Origin: Xiphydria camelus
Lineage: Eukaryota > Arthropoda > Insecta > Hymenoptera > Xiphydriidae
Assembly: GCA_963678675.1 (NCBI GenBank)
Contig: OY783194.1
Span: 17,289,370 to 17,353,369, forward strand
Direction: 5' to 3'
DNA length: 64,000 nucleotides
Shown here: positions 35,191 through 47,309 of the stretch, in pieces
How positions within the stretch are numbered: the stretch's first letter is position 1
Layout of the letters: each line of letters opens with the position of its first letter
Notes under the pieces: generated by a model
The model's input: the letters and a program-made list of their open reading frames with translations, nothing else
The model's database searches: none
What the model was told of the DNA's origin: nothing
Program-made: the position numbers and the translations under genes

Positions 35191-35360
35191 ATATGCTATT
35201 ATCGACTGTGGCTGGGACACCTTGTATATGCTACATGGTGGAACGTCACTCAGATTAGCTGAAGAATGGGGGAGGTTCGGCTGGCAGTAAAAATAAGTGG
35301 ATCATTGCAGTTTAATATGCACCTAGCACATCAATTGATTCTGGTCGACCCGCTTTGGAC

Positions 35361-35516
35361 GGCAGTACTTTTATTGAGTCGACCATAGCTGAAAGATTCG
35401 AATGAATCTTAGTGTTTTGTTATGAAGGCTAAATTTGATTGGTGCTTCATAGCAAAACAAGTAGATCCGCTAATAACGCCCAACTACAGTCGACTCAATG
35501 AAGTACTGTCACCCGA
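35361..35516. repeat. Small inverted repeat
   Basis: GGCAGTACTT..ATTGAGTCGAC at 35361 is inverted at 35492-35516 (GTCGACTCAATGAAGTACTG). Confidence 0.6.
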
Positions 35517-37373
35517 AGTGACAACCTAAAAACAGGTCCCCCCAAATCCTGCTCAGTCTTCTGGAAGTCTACAACCCTCTCCATGTTTCTTTTTAGGCGT
35601 CGCCGATAATTGAAGAGTATCACTTTCTAAGTGCCATATTTGCAAAAATATTTTTTTTGCTTGAAAATGGTTGTAAGTGCAAACCTCAATGCACTTGAGA
35701 ACGGTGTGTAAAAGCATACGTAGAGGCTTAAAACTAAAAAATCTGCAAAACATGCTCCACTATATTCCTTTGAAGCATCTGCCTGCTTTTGCCGATTTCC
35801 CCAACTTTAGCTTTTTGGCACGTAGACCCTTTAGAAGTTATACTCTTCAATTGTTGATATTTTAGGATATTAACCTTTAAAGTACAAAGCAGAAGACTGT
35901 GTTCCACAAGATTGTTTTTTTCTTCTCACTACTTTGTAAATTATTTTTTCTTAGTATTCTTCTTTCTGGTATTTGATTTTTATTGAATCCGTAGATATAA
36001 ATTATTGTGAATTGGATTAAATAATATACAGAATGAGTCCGCTTAGGTCCCGAGCTCGGGCGTAGCCTAGCGCGACCAATAGCGCCTCCCCCTCCCTCAT
36101 ATCTCTTCATGAACGCCTGCGTTAAATACACTCAGCCGGAGCGCGCGTGCCAAGGTTTTTATTGCTTATGAAGAACAGTGTATTCAACGTAAAGCCGGGT
36201 ATACACTTGTCGGATGTGTTCGGCCGAACACCAGCGAATGCGCTCTGATTGGCTAGGAGAGAATGACATTAGAACAAGGGATGACGCTGGGGATTTTCCG
36301 AGTTCCGGATCTAGCGGGTAAGGCGTATCGTTGCTCGTCCTTGGCTATAAAGAAGGGTCAGACTGTGCCAAATGGTGAAGAAACCTTCTATACCTGATAG
36401 GTATTAGACTTTCCCGATCGGTCAACCATTGAATTCGTCATTTCTCCTTTACAAAGTTGCGAAAACGTGTTTTGCAGCATTCATAGAAATCTCGAGCTTG
36501 ATTAATACTAAACTTTTCATTCGGACCACGACAGTCGTCTGACTAAATTCAAATTGTACGTAAAACATTCAAAAATTTTGCGATATAAGCAAACATACCA
36601 ATTTGTTTTCCGTAGCTTATCTATATATATATATTGTATTATAAAATTTATAATTAAGGCACGCTGTTGACTGTTACTAATCATACCCGGTTTCCACGTA
36701 AGTTGTGTCCATAGGACGATATGGCACGTAGCGATTTGTACACTCTAGGATATACGCTATTGGTCGGAGACGCAAAGACGCCGAACGATTGGCTCTGCTA
36801 TCGCCGGCAGTCGTCAATCGTCGCGAGAGAAGTTCCCTAGGGCGTTGGCACCTAGCAGACGAGAAAGTATGGCGGTTGACACGTACGTTTGTTTACAAAG
36901 TGGAATTTTTCGAAGTAATTGTATTTTTTGGAAATAAAACGTGGTTTTCAAAGTTAATATAATATTTCCATTCGCAAAATGATTTCCCTCGCGTTTATTT
37001 CGATCGTAGAAGGCGCTTGTTAATAACAGGTAAAAATTCAGTTAAATCAGAGTAATGAAGGAAGGGTGATAATCTCGTGATAAACGTAAAATAATTAACG
37101 AGTTGTAGATACAAGTGAACAGACGTGGAAGGTTACAGTGGCTAGGCAGTTAGCATTTTTGAGTAGGGTAAGTGTAAGAATAAATCGAGAGGAATTTGAA
37201 AAGGATGAGTAAAATAACAAAAATGAATTGTTTTGAAGTCATTCATTTTATTTATTATTTGCAAAGGCAATAAAACTACAAAAATCATTCGTAGAATCAA
37301 AGAAAGTGATGAATTCTTCGTGGAAATCACTTCGACTGTCGATAATTTTATTAGCCTTTCGAGCTACATGCGA
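35517..37373. other. Unassigned intergenic DNA
   Basis: No recognisable coding sequence or paired termini. A GC-richer patch at 36690-36900 is followed by AT-rich DNA and could be a promoter or 5' UTR, but nothing proves it. Confidence 0.25.
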
Positions 37374-38082
37374 TTAAGGTAGTACCTCCACAAGATCGTT
37401 GAATTAAGAAATGGTTGAAATTTGATATATATGTTATTTAATGCATTATCCAAACATCTGGGTAATTTAAATAAGTTTGACCACCCCAAACCTGAGATAT
37501 TTACACTTGAAGTTGGTTTGATTTACACGTAACAGATACGTTATGATGGGCAAACAGTACGTCATTAATTCTACCGTCAAAACTAAAATTAAGAAGTTGA
37601 TCAAAAACGAGGATAAGGTAGAATAGGATATCACGAATAATGTAAAAAAAAATGAGAACGATTCACCATCTAGTTTCCAAGATATAACCATGAGAAGCCC
37701 TCACAATTTCGGTCGTATAGCATATTATATCTGCAAGGCCTGCAAGCGAATGAGTGCGTGGAGGAGGAACGGAACAGCGACCCAGATCGTGGCTCACACG
37801 CACACAGAAGAGTGCGTCGTCTGTATATACAAGCTATTTCGTGTATTGGGGCAAAGCCCGGACAGTCCCGGCAAAAAGTTTACTAGCAATGATGGATCAA
37901 AAACACAATATAGAAAATATTTTACGGCAATAAATGATATCCATCGTATTATCTATTAGTACCGAGCTAATATTGCGTAGTTTTTAATTTTATTTACTAC
38001 TAATTAAACCAATTATCAATATTTTAAACATGAACATGGTATGTAACTTTTGGTTGAGGTTGTCGCGGAGGAACTACCTTAA
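37374..38082. mobile_element. TTAA-flanked element copy 2 (GGTAGTACCTCC)
   Basis: Uninterrupted 709-bp copy of the repeat at 24933-27721, with TTAA at each end. High identity to copy 1, so both are fairly young. Non-autonomous. Confidence 0.8.
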
Positions 38083-38089
38083 ACCACAG

Positions 38090-38347
38090 CTGACACAGCT
38101 AGCTAACTCCTACGCCGAACCTTTAAACCTGGACGCATGCTGTCTCTCTCTCGCTCGGAAAAGAAGTCAGAGCCGCATTGCACTAGTCTCCTCCTCGCTC
38201 GGGAGAGGTCTCGGGTGAGCGAGGAGGAGACTAGTGCGGCCCTGATCTTTCCCAAATCAGAAAGTGACAGCACGACTCAAGGTGAACCTTTCGGCGTTTA
38301 TTACTTCAAAGGTGCCGCGTGGGAGTTAGCTAGCTGTGTAAGCTATG
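38090..38347. repeat. Foldback with nested inner palindrome
   Basis: Outer arms ACAGCTAGCTAACTCC and inverse near 38328-38342. Inner arms GCACTAGTCTCCTCCTCGCT (38180) and inverse (38218-38238). It abuts the preceding element. Confidence 0.7.
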
Positions 38348-38687
38348 ATTAAACTGCGAGTTTTGCATGATCACCTCTGTGTCCGGTTGTGCACCCTTTT
38401 ATCTATTGGCATCCAATGGAGAGTCAGCGTGGTAGTGTCACTGCGCATGCGAAATCATCCGCAGTATTAGCGGATGGCATGTGCAAGCTGTCAGAACGGT
38501 TCGCGCGTGATTTTTTGGTTAAGAAGCTGTCAGCATTTAACGTTAGCGCGCGTTATTAACCCTGTATCGGTCCGGGCAAAGTTTAGAAGTACCATATAAA
38601 AAATATTTTTTGGAAGTTTATAGTGACAAATAGCTCAAGTAACAATTGTAAGTTATGCATTAAAGAAAACTACAATTATATGTGTCG

Positions 38688-39752
38688 TGATTGCCTATGA
38701 CGTAGCATTCGATGAGGGCCCTCGTTGTCCTCCGCTACGCACAATCAAGCGGTCCGGATACCGCGCGCACGACTACGGAACGTACGATCTCCCCGACGAC
38801 GCACGATTTCCGGGAGATCGGAAACGGATGAGACCCGGGAGATCGGAAATGGATGAGAACCGGGAGATCGGAAACGGATGAGAACCGGGAGATCGGAAAC
38901 AATCCGATCTCCGTCGGGCTCGGCTACCTCTAGCTAATGGTAGAGGGGCGGTTCGAGGTGCGCGGGCTGGGACCCGGGAGGACGGATTCGCGGACAGGTT
39001 CGCGAAAAAGACGATCGACTGCGTTCGTGCAAAAATCGTTTATTCGGCCGGGGACTAAAGGGTGGTCGCTGAACAAACAAAGAAAACAACGGAGTGGTGC
39101 CGCACGACGCAGCGGACACCACTCGATTCACCTACGAGGCGAAAACGCTCACGCGGAGGCGCTAACGGAGCGATACGGCGCGGAGGCGAGTCGGAGGTCG
39201 GTCGTAAGAAAGGGGGAGCGTACCGGGGCTGCAGCGGTCGTCCTTGGCTGGGTGCGTCCTAGCTACTCGGCTTCCGGGCTGCGGATACGGGGTCTCTCTC
39301 TGCTCCGGTCTCGTTCTCCTGAGGGAGCTCTCTCTCGGGCTTGTAGGGGCTCTCCCGATGGAGCTTGTCGTGGCTCCTCGTATCACTCGCTCGTGACTAC
39401 GTTCTTCTTCTTAGGATTGGCGTGGCTTCGTTAGATTTACACCGTGTGTTCGCTCGACGCACTCCCAAGCAAGACTGACTTGATCTTCCGACCTCCTCGT
39501 CGCTCCGGCTCCTCGGCAGTCTTTCTTTTCCGGTCCGTGTTGTCGATCGATCCTTCGACGTGGATCGATGATAAGCCGTTAGCCGACGGCTCGTGCACTC
39601 GACGCGTGCACGCCCGGACGCCTCTCCCGTCTCGGCGCCGCGACCCTACGTCCGCCCTAACGCAATGCCCTTTCGATGGTCGATTCGCACGCCTGACCCC
39701 GAAAGGATCACCTACACGCTTCTTGTGACATGGAGCGATTCTCCACGTCACA
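38688..39752 (-). repeat. GC-rich LTR-like block 1
   Basis: Shares TGACGTAGC..GGGCCC..CCTCCGCTACGC and TCGGGCTCGGCTA..GCAGAGGGGC-type stretches with 40710-41115. Both contain TTTATT (AATAAA on the minus strand) downstream. The plus-strand end ..CACGTCACA would be TGTGACGTG on the minus strand. Suggests a decayed LTR; no target duplication found. Confidence 0.4.
38811..38905. repeat. ~28-bp tandem repeat, 4 copies
   Basis: CGGGAGATCGGAAACGGATG-type units within the GC-rich block. Confidence 0.8.
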
Positions 39753-39932
39753 GGCCAAATCCTATTGGTATAGCGAATTTTATGAATATTTATATCTAAA
39801 GAAACGGTGTAACCGTATGGTTACAGAAACCGATACAGGGTTAATTAAAACATTCGGGGCAAGATCTTTGGAATAAGGACCTACGAGCGAGAAATAAGGA
39901 TTATCCAACTTCCTGAATAGAAGGGTAAGGAT

Positions 39933-40656
39933 TAAGGAGGTCTTACACCTTGTAGGCCAATTTTGGAGCCAATTTGCAAGAATTTATTGTAAACAAACTA
40001 GAGAAGATTTCTATACGAAACTTTTTTTATGTTATTGTACATCAATTGAATTTCACACGTGATTTTTTTTACATGTCAATGTTGACTTCGAAGACCTGGA
40101 GATGGCTTTGACGGTGCCCCTGTTAAAAGTGAAGGGTCAAACGGTATGCAGGATTGAGTCCACCCTAGTTATTTGAAATAAAAAAATCAATAAGACTTTT
40201 AATTGTTATTACATCAGCAAGGTCCCGATCGTTCACTTTTTCAAAATTTCGATTTTTCGCAAAATGGCGGACCTTTTTCCAATAGTCATTTTTTTACTAC
40301 TTTTTTCATCCTACTTGAAGCTATCAAAAATCAGCAAAATGAAATTTTCCAAAAATGAACGATCGGACCTTGCCAAGTGTTTCCTGTAAATAAAAAAAAA
40401 TGTATCGCGATACGTTCAGTTCTCCCGTAATAGTGCACACTAGTTTGAAAAATGAAACTGTTGGGAAAACGCGTTTGAAGTTCTAGAACATTACAGCATT
40501 ACTCACTTGCGCCGTCGTGTTTAACGACATAACTCTCGAACTAGGGAGAAATTTGACAAACTCTTTTACAGGCTCATTCCTGAGACCCTTTAGATTAGGA
40601 AAATGAAATTTAAAAATTTTCGATTTTTTGAAACCGACAAGGTGTAAGTCCCCCTT
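39933..40656. mobile_element. ~720-bp element, TIR AAGG(A/G)GG.CTTACACCTTGT
   Basis: TAAGGAGGTCTTACACCTTG at 39933 and the inverse of TAAGGGGGACTTACACCTTG at 40656, next to TA. Third member of the AAGGGGG-ended group. No coding. Confidence 0.65.
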
Positions 40657-40709
40657 AATAGCTAATTTAATGAAATTATTTACAGGAGGCAAATAAATGA
40701 ATAAGTTGT

Positions 40710-41115
40710 GACGTAGCGTTTCGCTAAGGGCCCGCGATGCCCTCCGCTACGCCACTAAACGGTGGCTACGATGCCACACGCGGAACGGGAACGATGGGCG
40801 CCAGGTGCGGACACGGCCGCACCACGTGGAGAGACAATCGAACTCTCCTACGAGGACCGATAGACGGGAGATCAGCGTCGGTCCGATCTCGATCGGGCTC
40901 GGCTATCCCCAGCTATTGGCAGAGGGGCAGTTCGTTATACGCAGGCTGGGACACGGAAGGACGGGATCCGCTGACGAAAACGGGAGAAAAGAAAGAAAAA
41001 GAAAACTAAACGCAGCCGATGACTATAAAAAAAAAACAAACAAAACTTTATTTTCCTGGTCTCCGGGACGGCCGTCCCCGGACGACGCTCGCAATCGCGA
41101 CCACGACTCTCGGCG
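40710..41115 (-). repeat. GC-rich LTR-like block 2
   Basis: Diverged partial copy of the block at 38688-39752, with ACTTTATTTT near 41043 that would give AATAAA on the minus strand. Overlapping long frames are compositional. Confidence 0.4.
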
Positions 41116-41440
41116 CGATTTTTTTCCTAAAAAGTCATCAATTCCTGATTAAACAGGTAAAATTTAAAAAAAAATGCGCTTTTATTAACGAACCAATCAG
41201 TGATGTGTACGCCGTGCGCGTAATTCTGCTGCGTTCACGTTCTGCATTGATTGACAATCCGGTCACTAAGAGCGCTCCGATCGTTGTGATTGCGTTGAAT
41301 TTTTATTGGTGATCGGGGCGCAGCGCTCGAAGTGGCCGAAGTGTGAATTCCAAACACAGCTGGTATTCTCTCGAAAAGTATTTGTTTGGTTAGGTAAAGT
41401 AAGACGAGACGTGACGTATAGTGGTGTTGTTTATAAAGAA

Positions 41441-43895
41441 ATGAAATATCCAAAATAAAAAAGCAAAGATATTTAACGGCTTGGGAAAGTGATTTTTTTT
41501 GGCTAAAAAAGGCCGATGATGGAGATGAATACTCAGCACTTTGTACAGTATGCCGAACAAAGTTCAAAGTAGATAATAGGGGAAAAGGCCAGGTCCAGAG
41601 TCATGCCAATGGAAAATCACATAAACTGGCAATTGAAGCTTCGAAAATTCAAGGGCGTTTTGTAATATCCACATCTGAAGCTAACAATAATACTATAACA
41701 CTAAGTCTACCTACGTCAAAACCAAAGAATCTAACATCTGAAGAGTTGATAATAAAATGTGAAGTGCTATGGTGTCTAAAATGCGTGGCTAGCAATTTTT
41801 CATTCAATAGCCAACAGGAAATTTCCTCCTTATGGAAAGAAATGTTTCCCGACTCTGAAATAGCCAAGAATTCGTCTTTGTCGTACACTAAAACTAAGTA
41901 CATAATTCAGTTTGGGATAGCTCCTTACGTAAAAAATGAATTAGTGAACGATATATCAGATACACCCTATACAATATTATTTGACGAAACCACAACCTCG
42001 CAGGTAGGGACTGTTAATATAAAATAAAGTAGGTACAATTGATTGATTAATTTTTTTGTTCTTAGGTTAAAAAACAGATGGATGTTTACATAACGTATCA
42101 TTCTAAAACGTTTCATAGGACAGTAACAGCCTACTTAGGGTCAACATTTCTTGGTCACTGCACATCAGAAGATTTGTGTCAGCACATAAAAGAAGTTTTA
42201 AATGAGTTTAACCTAAAATATCAGTTTTTGATGGCCATAAGCATGGATGGACCAACAGTTAATTAAAAATTTTTGCGCATTCTAAAAGAGGATTTAAAAA
42301 ATAATAGTACAACAATTATTGAGATCGGTACATGTAATTTGCATCGAGTTCATAATGGTTTTAAAAAAGCTTTGACATCTTTGAATGTTGATTTGGAGGA
42401 GCTGGCCCAAGATCTACATTTTTTTTAAATACTCAAGCGCCAGGCGGGCTGATTTTAAAGAACTTGAAGAAGTTACAGAAGAAACGGCTTCCTATTTATT
42501 GCGACATGTTTCGTCTCGCTGGCTCAATTTGGGTCCCGTACTAAAAAGAATCTCTGAGCAGTGGAAGAACATAACAGAGTATTTTTTAAAATATTTACCG
42601 AAAACCAAAGATTTTACGAAGAATATAGAACAGACTGATAGATATAAACGAATTAAATCAAAGCTTATACGAATCCTGAAACCTTGATCGAAATTGGTTT
42701 TGTTATTGATGCCATTTTACCATTTGAGCGTTTTCTTAGAATTTTTCAGGACTCGGAACCAAAGATATATTTATTATATTACGAAATGGATCTCCTACTC
42801 TATACTCTTCTGTCAAAGTTCATAAAAAAAGATAAATTGGTGTTTTTAAATGACAATCATATTAAAGAACGGGCAACTACTGAACAGTTATTGAAAATTG
42901 ATATAGAAAAACACGATAATCATCTGGAAATAGTAGACAGTTCTATTACAGTTAACTATTTAATTTCAAAATTGCGTACTAGAGACGCTCTTATTCTGTA
43001 TAATAACTTTAAAAAATTTTATAAACAAGCAGTACTCTACCTTAAGAGCCATTTTCCATATGATACGGAATTTTTAAAAGACATTCAGTCAATTGCCCCC
43101 AAAACAAATGATTTAAGTGCAATAAAAAGACTTAGCTCCAAAGTTATCACGACTTTAAATGGAGCAACTACTTTAAAATGTACCTTCAATGTGAACTTAA
43201 CCTGTGATGAACTATGTTCCTTAATTGCTAGTCAATACAGACTTTACGAAATCGATATCAACAGAGAAAATTTATATAAAGATGGCAATGAAAAATATGT
43301 GCCTGTAGAAGATTATTGGAATGAAATTTCCAAAATTGTAGACGTGAATGGGGAGCCCAAATATTTACAACTGTGCATCTTAATAAGATCTTTATTATTA
43401 ATTCCTCATGGAAATGCTGCTCCAGAGAGGGGTTTTAGCGTAAATAAAGCAGTTTTAGAAGACAGGCAATCTTTGAGTGAAGGCACAATCACAGCAATGC
43501 GAATGGTAAAAAGTGCCATCTCAAACTATGGGGATGTACTTAAGTTTCCTATTACGAAGAAAGTACTTAATTGTGCAAAAAATTTAAGGTCGGCCTACAT
43601 GGCATCCCAGGTATCCGGACGGTTAGCAAATTTGAATAAACCGAAAGAAAATGACCAACGAAAGCAACTGAAGGAACAGCGACAAGACAGAAAAAGGAAA
43701 AGGGACGATAATTCAGAAAAATTTGTTGCAATTGAAAAGCAAATCGAAGACGAGGAGAACGCAATGATTGTTGCGGATAAATTAATTGCCGATGGCAGTA
43801 AGCAATTAAAAAACCTGCTCGCTGGGAAAACGGCAGATAAAAAGTTGATGTTAATCGCGCAACAAATGATTGAGATGGGCCGAGAAAAACAATAG
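41441..43895 (+). pseudogene. hAT transposase
   Basis: Begins upstream of a BED-like finger (ALCTVCRTKF..SHANGKSHK, ~41540-41630). A 62-bp intron (42004-42065, GTAGGG..TTCTTAG) follows LFDETTTSQ, which holds the first catalytic Asp. AISMDGPTVN holds the second, then a TAA at 42264. NLHRVHNGFKKAL matches the C-x2-H zone. The C-terminal dimerisation block HGNAAPERGFSVNK (~43410) holds the catalytic-Glu region, followed by a long charged coil. Frame changes occur at a T-run (~42418) and near 42665. hAT ends with an 8-bp duplication were not found. Confidence 0.85.
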
Positions 43896-44216
43896 GTTCT
43901 TAAAATAAAAATAACCAACCTCCAGAAAGAAAAAGAAAACCTTTTGCATTGATTCCTGTACTACTTATGGTACGAGTTATAGTAACTAATTATTTTATTT
44001 TGATTTCGTTCCTGTATAGCGTTTTGTTTTGTTTTGTATTGTTTGTATTTGAGTACAATAAATCAGTTTACGTATTATACCTTTGTTATTTCATGAACGT
44101 ATAAGCGGTAAAAACTATAAAAAACGGTCAGAAAACTAGTATAAAACACGTAAAATTTACTAAAAACCCAGTATAAAATTATACATAAAATCAAATTTTA
44201 GAGAGTGGGACCCCTG
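43896..44216. other. 3' flank of the hAT gene
   Basis: AT-rich, ending GAGTGGGACCCCTG at 44216 where Gypsy sequence begins. Possible hAT end, unproven. Confidence 0.3.
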
Positions 44217-44241
44217 TCCTCGTCTGCTTGTTGTGCTGCTG

Positions 44242-45281
44242 CTAGTGCTGGCAAATCGATTGTCTGAATGGTTGAGGTGTGTCTGTTGCGGTGTTAGCGT
44301 CAATCCTTGACAGGGTATCAGCGACGACGTTGTCACTCCCCTTGATGCTTATGATTGTCGTTGAAAATTGGCTAATGAAGTTTAGTTGGCGTTGTTGCCT
44401 CGCCGTTGCATTGCCGGAAAGTTTTTGAAAGGCGCGGATTAGCGGTTTATGATCTGTACCCAATGATCAGAGCCCAAATGGCATTGCGACAAACTCTAAT
44501 AACCCGAATGGGGTAATGACCGCTGTTTTCTGGATGTCGTCTTCCTTCACTGGAATTTGGTGATAAGCTCTGACCAAGTCGATGGTTGAAAAAATTTTTT
44601 TGCCCTGAAGAATGGTCGTAAAATCCAGAATGTGTGCCACCGGGTACTTATCCGGTATCGTCTGGGCATTTAGTCGATGATAGTCCATGACCATGTGGAG
44701 TAGACTCGCCCAAGGACTACTAGAGGGACGACAGTATCCTTGTTTAACCATATATTGGAATTCGTCCTTTACTTGCTTTAGAAGCTCCGGAGACAGCCTA
44801 CGTGCTCGTTCAAATACCGGTAGACCAAATCGTCTGTATGTGATGTGCAATGCCGTGTTTTGCCGAAGACAATTTCGTAGATGTAGCTGTCAACTCGGAG
44901 AACTGTTGCAGAAGTTGTGCATATAGGCTTCTGTCGATAAGGGAGAGGTCTACCATGGGCGCTGGCTTGACTTTCCGTGCGGACGTCTCCTTGTTCCGGT
45001 CGGTAAGTTGCCGTTTCTCAATATCGACCATTATGCGATGCCGGTATAACAGATCTGCCCCTATAATGCTATAGGGTACCGCTGGCCGTACGTAGAAATC
45101 TTGGTGCCGTTTTCGCTGCGTGTAAAATCAGTTTACCCCGGCGAGGCATGTTTGCTCGAGTTGCAGGTATAACTGAGATCTCTGTCCCCGTGTCGATGAG
45201 GTAGTTCCTACCGGAGTGGCGATCGGTGATGAAAAGGCGACGTGTTGAGCTGCTGTCGCCGGTGTTCGCCGGTTCCACCAT
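44242..45281 (-). pseudogene. Gypsy pol fragments: protease, reverse transcriptase, RNase H
   Basis: Protease: LIDTGTEISVIP (45281-45069) keeps the DTG active site. RT: the frame 44850-44467 has [40 protein letters not shown] and [13 protein letters not shown]. About 10 residues around the expected KKDG-WR segment are missing and the catalytic YxDD part is gone. RNase H: TDHKPLI and SDNVVADTLSRI (44463-44242). A large deletion joins RT directly to RNase H. Cannot be functional. Confidence 0.85.
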
Positions 45282-45290
45282 GCGACAGAA

Positions 45291-46208
45291 TTAGTTTTCC
45301 GCCGGCGCTGCCTGATATTGACACGGCTGCTTACACTTACGTGCTTTCCCACCAAATCGTTGGTGGTAAAAACATGTAGTGCTCCCACCAGGTTCGGTGG
45401 TCTCGCTGGTCTGTCTCGGGGTCGGACTCGCACCAGAACGTCTTCGTGGCTCCATACGTTGCGGCTTAACCTCTTTCAGGATCTCCTTTAACATGTCGAC
45501 AATGGTTTCATCGGTTCTGTGTTTTGTTACGCTCGACAAGACGGCATCGACAGATGCGGTATAGCTTGTTGGCTCGTTGTGGGTCTTCCAAACTTTATCG
45601 GCAATCCGAGCCAAATCTCGATTCGGCATTTCTCCAACCGTAGACAGAACAGCTCCCATTTGTTGTAGTAGATGATCGAACCACAGGCTGCGAAATGATT
45701 CCTCGTCCAATCGTCCCTGATTCAGCGCTTCCATCTCGGACAACAAGAACGACGGTTTCCTATCGCCGAGATGAAGGCCGGAGATTAAGTTTCGGAATCT
45801 ATCTTTCTTGGAGGCGCCATACCGTTCGCAAAAAGCGTCCTTGAGTGTGACGTATTTGTTCGTGGCTGGAGGGTTCATGATGATATCTTCTATGACGTCA
45901 ATGACGTCGTGTTCTAATTTTGATACCGCTGCATGGTACTTTGAGGTGTCCGAGGTAATGCGATGATGGTGAAATTGCGACACAATTGCTGCAAAGCATA
46001 CTTCTGGCTTTTGCGTCCAGAAAGGTGGAAAGTGGAGTCGTTCATGTACGCTAATCGTGAACTCTCGAGATGGTATGCTGGATTCGTCTGTCGGTGTCCT
46101 CGAAGTAGAATGTCCTGGTGCTGCATCTTCCCCTGGAGCCGTTGGAAAATCCATACGGCGGACGGTAACTCGTGTGGGGCTGCCTGTCGGCGTTCGCGGA
46201 GTTGCCAT
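45291..46208 (-). CDS. Gypsy gag-like protein
   Basis: 305 residues, open from ATG. A Pro/Thr-rich N-terminus is followed by FWTQKPEVCFAAIVSQF and a helical capsid-like stretch (YVTLKDAFCERY, LLSEMEAL). It ends in a Cys/His cluster CFYHQRFGGKARKCKQPC that resembles a modified zinc knuckle. Lies directly upstream of the protease remnant, as in Gypsy elements. It is the only intact gene of this element. Confidence 0.8.
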   Translation of the reverse strand: MATPRTPTGSPTRVTVRRMDFPTAPGEDAAPGHSTSRTPTDESSIPSREFTISVHERLHFPPFWTQKPEVCFAAIVSQFHHHRITSDTSKYHAAVSKLEHDVIDVIEDIIMNPPATNKYVTLKDAFCERYGASKKDRFRNLISGLHLGDRKPSFLLSEMEALNQGRLDEESFRSLWFDHLLQQMGAVLSTVGEMPNRDLARIADKVWKTHNEPTSYTASVDAVLSSVTKHRTDETIVDMLKEILKEVKPQRMEPRRRSGASPTPRQTSETTEPGGSTTCFYHQRFGGKARKCKQPCQYQAAPAEN

Positions 46209-46351
46209 TTCTTCGTGGGATCACTACTTTACGGATTTACACTGGGACAGCATATGGCGCATACTGGACTTCCGTTCATGCTGAAATGATAAGTGAAGCG
46301 TTATCGAGATTTGTGACTTAATCGTTTTGATCCGATCACGTCGGGGTCACC

Positions 46352-46690
46352 TATTATGTGGGGAATGACTTCCACGCATATAAAAAATCCTGCTTGTACA
46401 GGATAAACAGATCTTTATTATGAGATTAACCAGTCAAATCTCTACATCACAAAAAGCACAACTAGCTCGCGGTCGCTTCTAACGGAAATGATCTTCTACG
46501 CCTAACCCCCCTATCTAAGATGGCCTCTCGCCATGTGGTGGGGAACCTTAAGGCGGAACTACAAGTTCAAGGCGCGTTCCCACAGAACTGAATTACGAGC
46601 GCCATCTAAAGACTGGATCTTTACTTAAGTACCTGAAGTTACAAATATCCCTGGCAGATGGCGCGCTGTAATGTATCCGTATCCGATGCC
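46352..46690 (-). repeat. Gypsy LTR (single)
   Basis: TGTGGGGAATGACTTCC begins next to the primer site, with CTTTATTATG (AATAAAG on minus) at ~46410. The distal boundary is approximate. Only one LTR is seen in the window. Confidence 0.5.
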
Positions 46691-46751
46691 GCTTCCGCCA
46701 TTAGTCATAATTTTCATTTTTATTGAGGATTTTGGTTTGGCGTCGATAAAA

Positions 46752-46810
46752 ATGAGTTCGCATGCGAGACCTTGTTATGTCCCATGTTGCAACGATAGAA
46801 AAGCAAAAAG
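46752..46810 (+). pseudogene. THAP first-exon copy (plus)
   Basis: ATG opens MSSHARPCYVPCCNDRKAKR and ends at a GTAATT donor (46811). C-x4-C matches a THAP N-terminus. An inverted copy lies at 46992-47050. No second exon nearby. Confidence 0.55.
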
Positions 46811-46991
46811 GTAATTATTAATTTTATTGTATTATTTTCCTGAATATCTGATAGAATATTTGTAGCATAGCAGTTAACAGAATTTTAAGAACATAACCTG
46901 AAATTTCATAACTACTTCAAAGCATTTCGTGGTGTTTTCTGGATATTCCAACAGGAATTCAGGTAAATAATACAATAAAATGAATAATTAC

Positions 46992-47050
46992 CTTTTTGCT
47001 TTTCTATCGTTGCAACCTGGGACACAACAAAGTCTCGCACGCGAATTCAT
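46992..47050 (-). pseudogene. THAP first-exon copy (minus)
   Basis: Inverse copy reading MNSRARLCCVPGCNDRKAKR up to a GTAATT donor. CCVPGC is nearer the usual THAP start than the plus copy, so this is the less altered one. Arms of homology extend into the intron. Confidence 0.55.
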
Positions 47051-47309
47051 GTTTAATTATTTTAAAAAATCAAATAATATAATAATTAACAATATCTCGT
47101 TTAGTTCAACAGACACAATGCTTTAAATTTTGTTTGCTGTGCTCGATAACAAATGGCAGGTTTTGTTAGCAGGTTAGAAGAAAGGGAGATAATTATTTTA
47201 ATAATTGAAACCTGTCTCCTTTGCTAGGCTGCAAAAGAAGTTTATAAGGAAAAGTGGCATTGTTTTCAAAGTTCTATCGGTTCTTAAAATGTTGGTCATT
47301 TGGTCATAT
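47051..47309. other. Unassigned spacer
   Basis: AT-rich. No gene recognised. Confidence 0.25.

Larger units (their letters stand above)
38560..39840. mobile_element. piggyBac-like non-autonomous element with TTAA
   Basis: CCCTGTATCGGT at 38560 and its inverse ending at 39840, both next to TTAA. No transposase. The interior is a GC-rich LTR-like block (38688-39752). Confidence 0.7.
44217..46345 (-). mobile_element. Truncated Gypsy (Ty3-like) LTR retrotransposon
   Basis: On the minus strand the order is LTR (46352 upward), primer site GGTGACCCCGACGTGATC (~46333-46350), gag, protease, RT and RNase H remnant, ending abruptly at 44217. Integrase and the second LTR are absent. Confidence 0.85.

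Noticed and set aside
36690..36900. Possible host promoter and 5' exon
   Set aside because: GC-richer and followed by a GTAAGT, but no coding start or domain could be tied to it.
38937..39751. Several long ORFs on both strands
   Set aside because: High GC lowers stop frequency; the block matches a second LTR-like copy that lacks these frames.
43567..43918. Minus-strand ORFs over the hAT C-terminus
   Set aside because: Antisense shadow of a strong plus-strand transposase frame.
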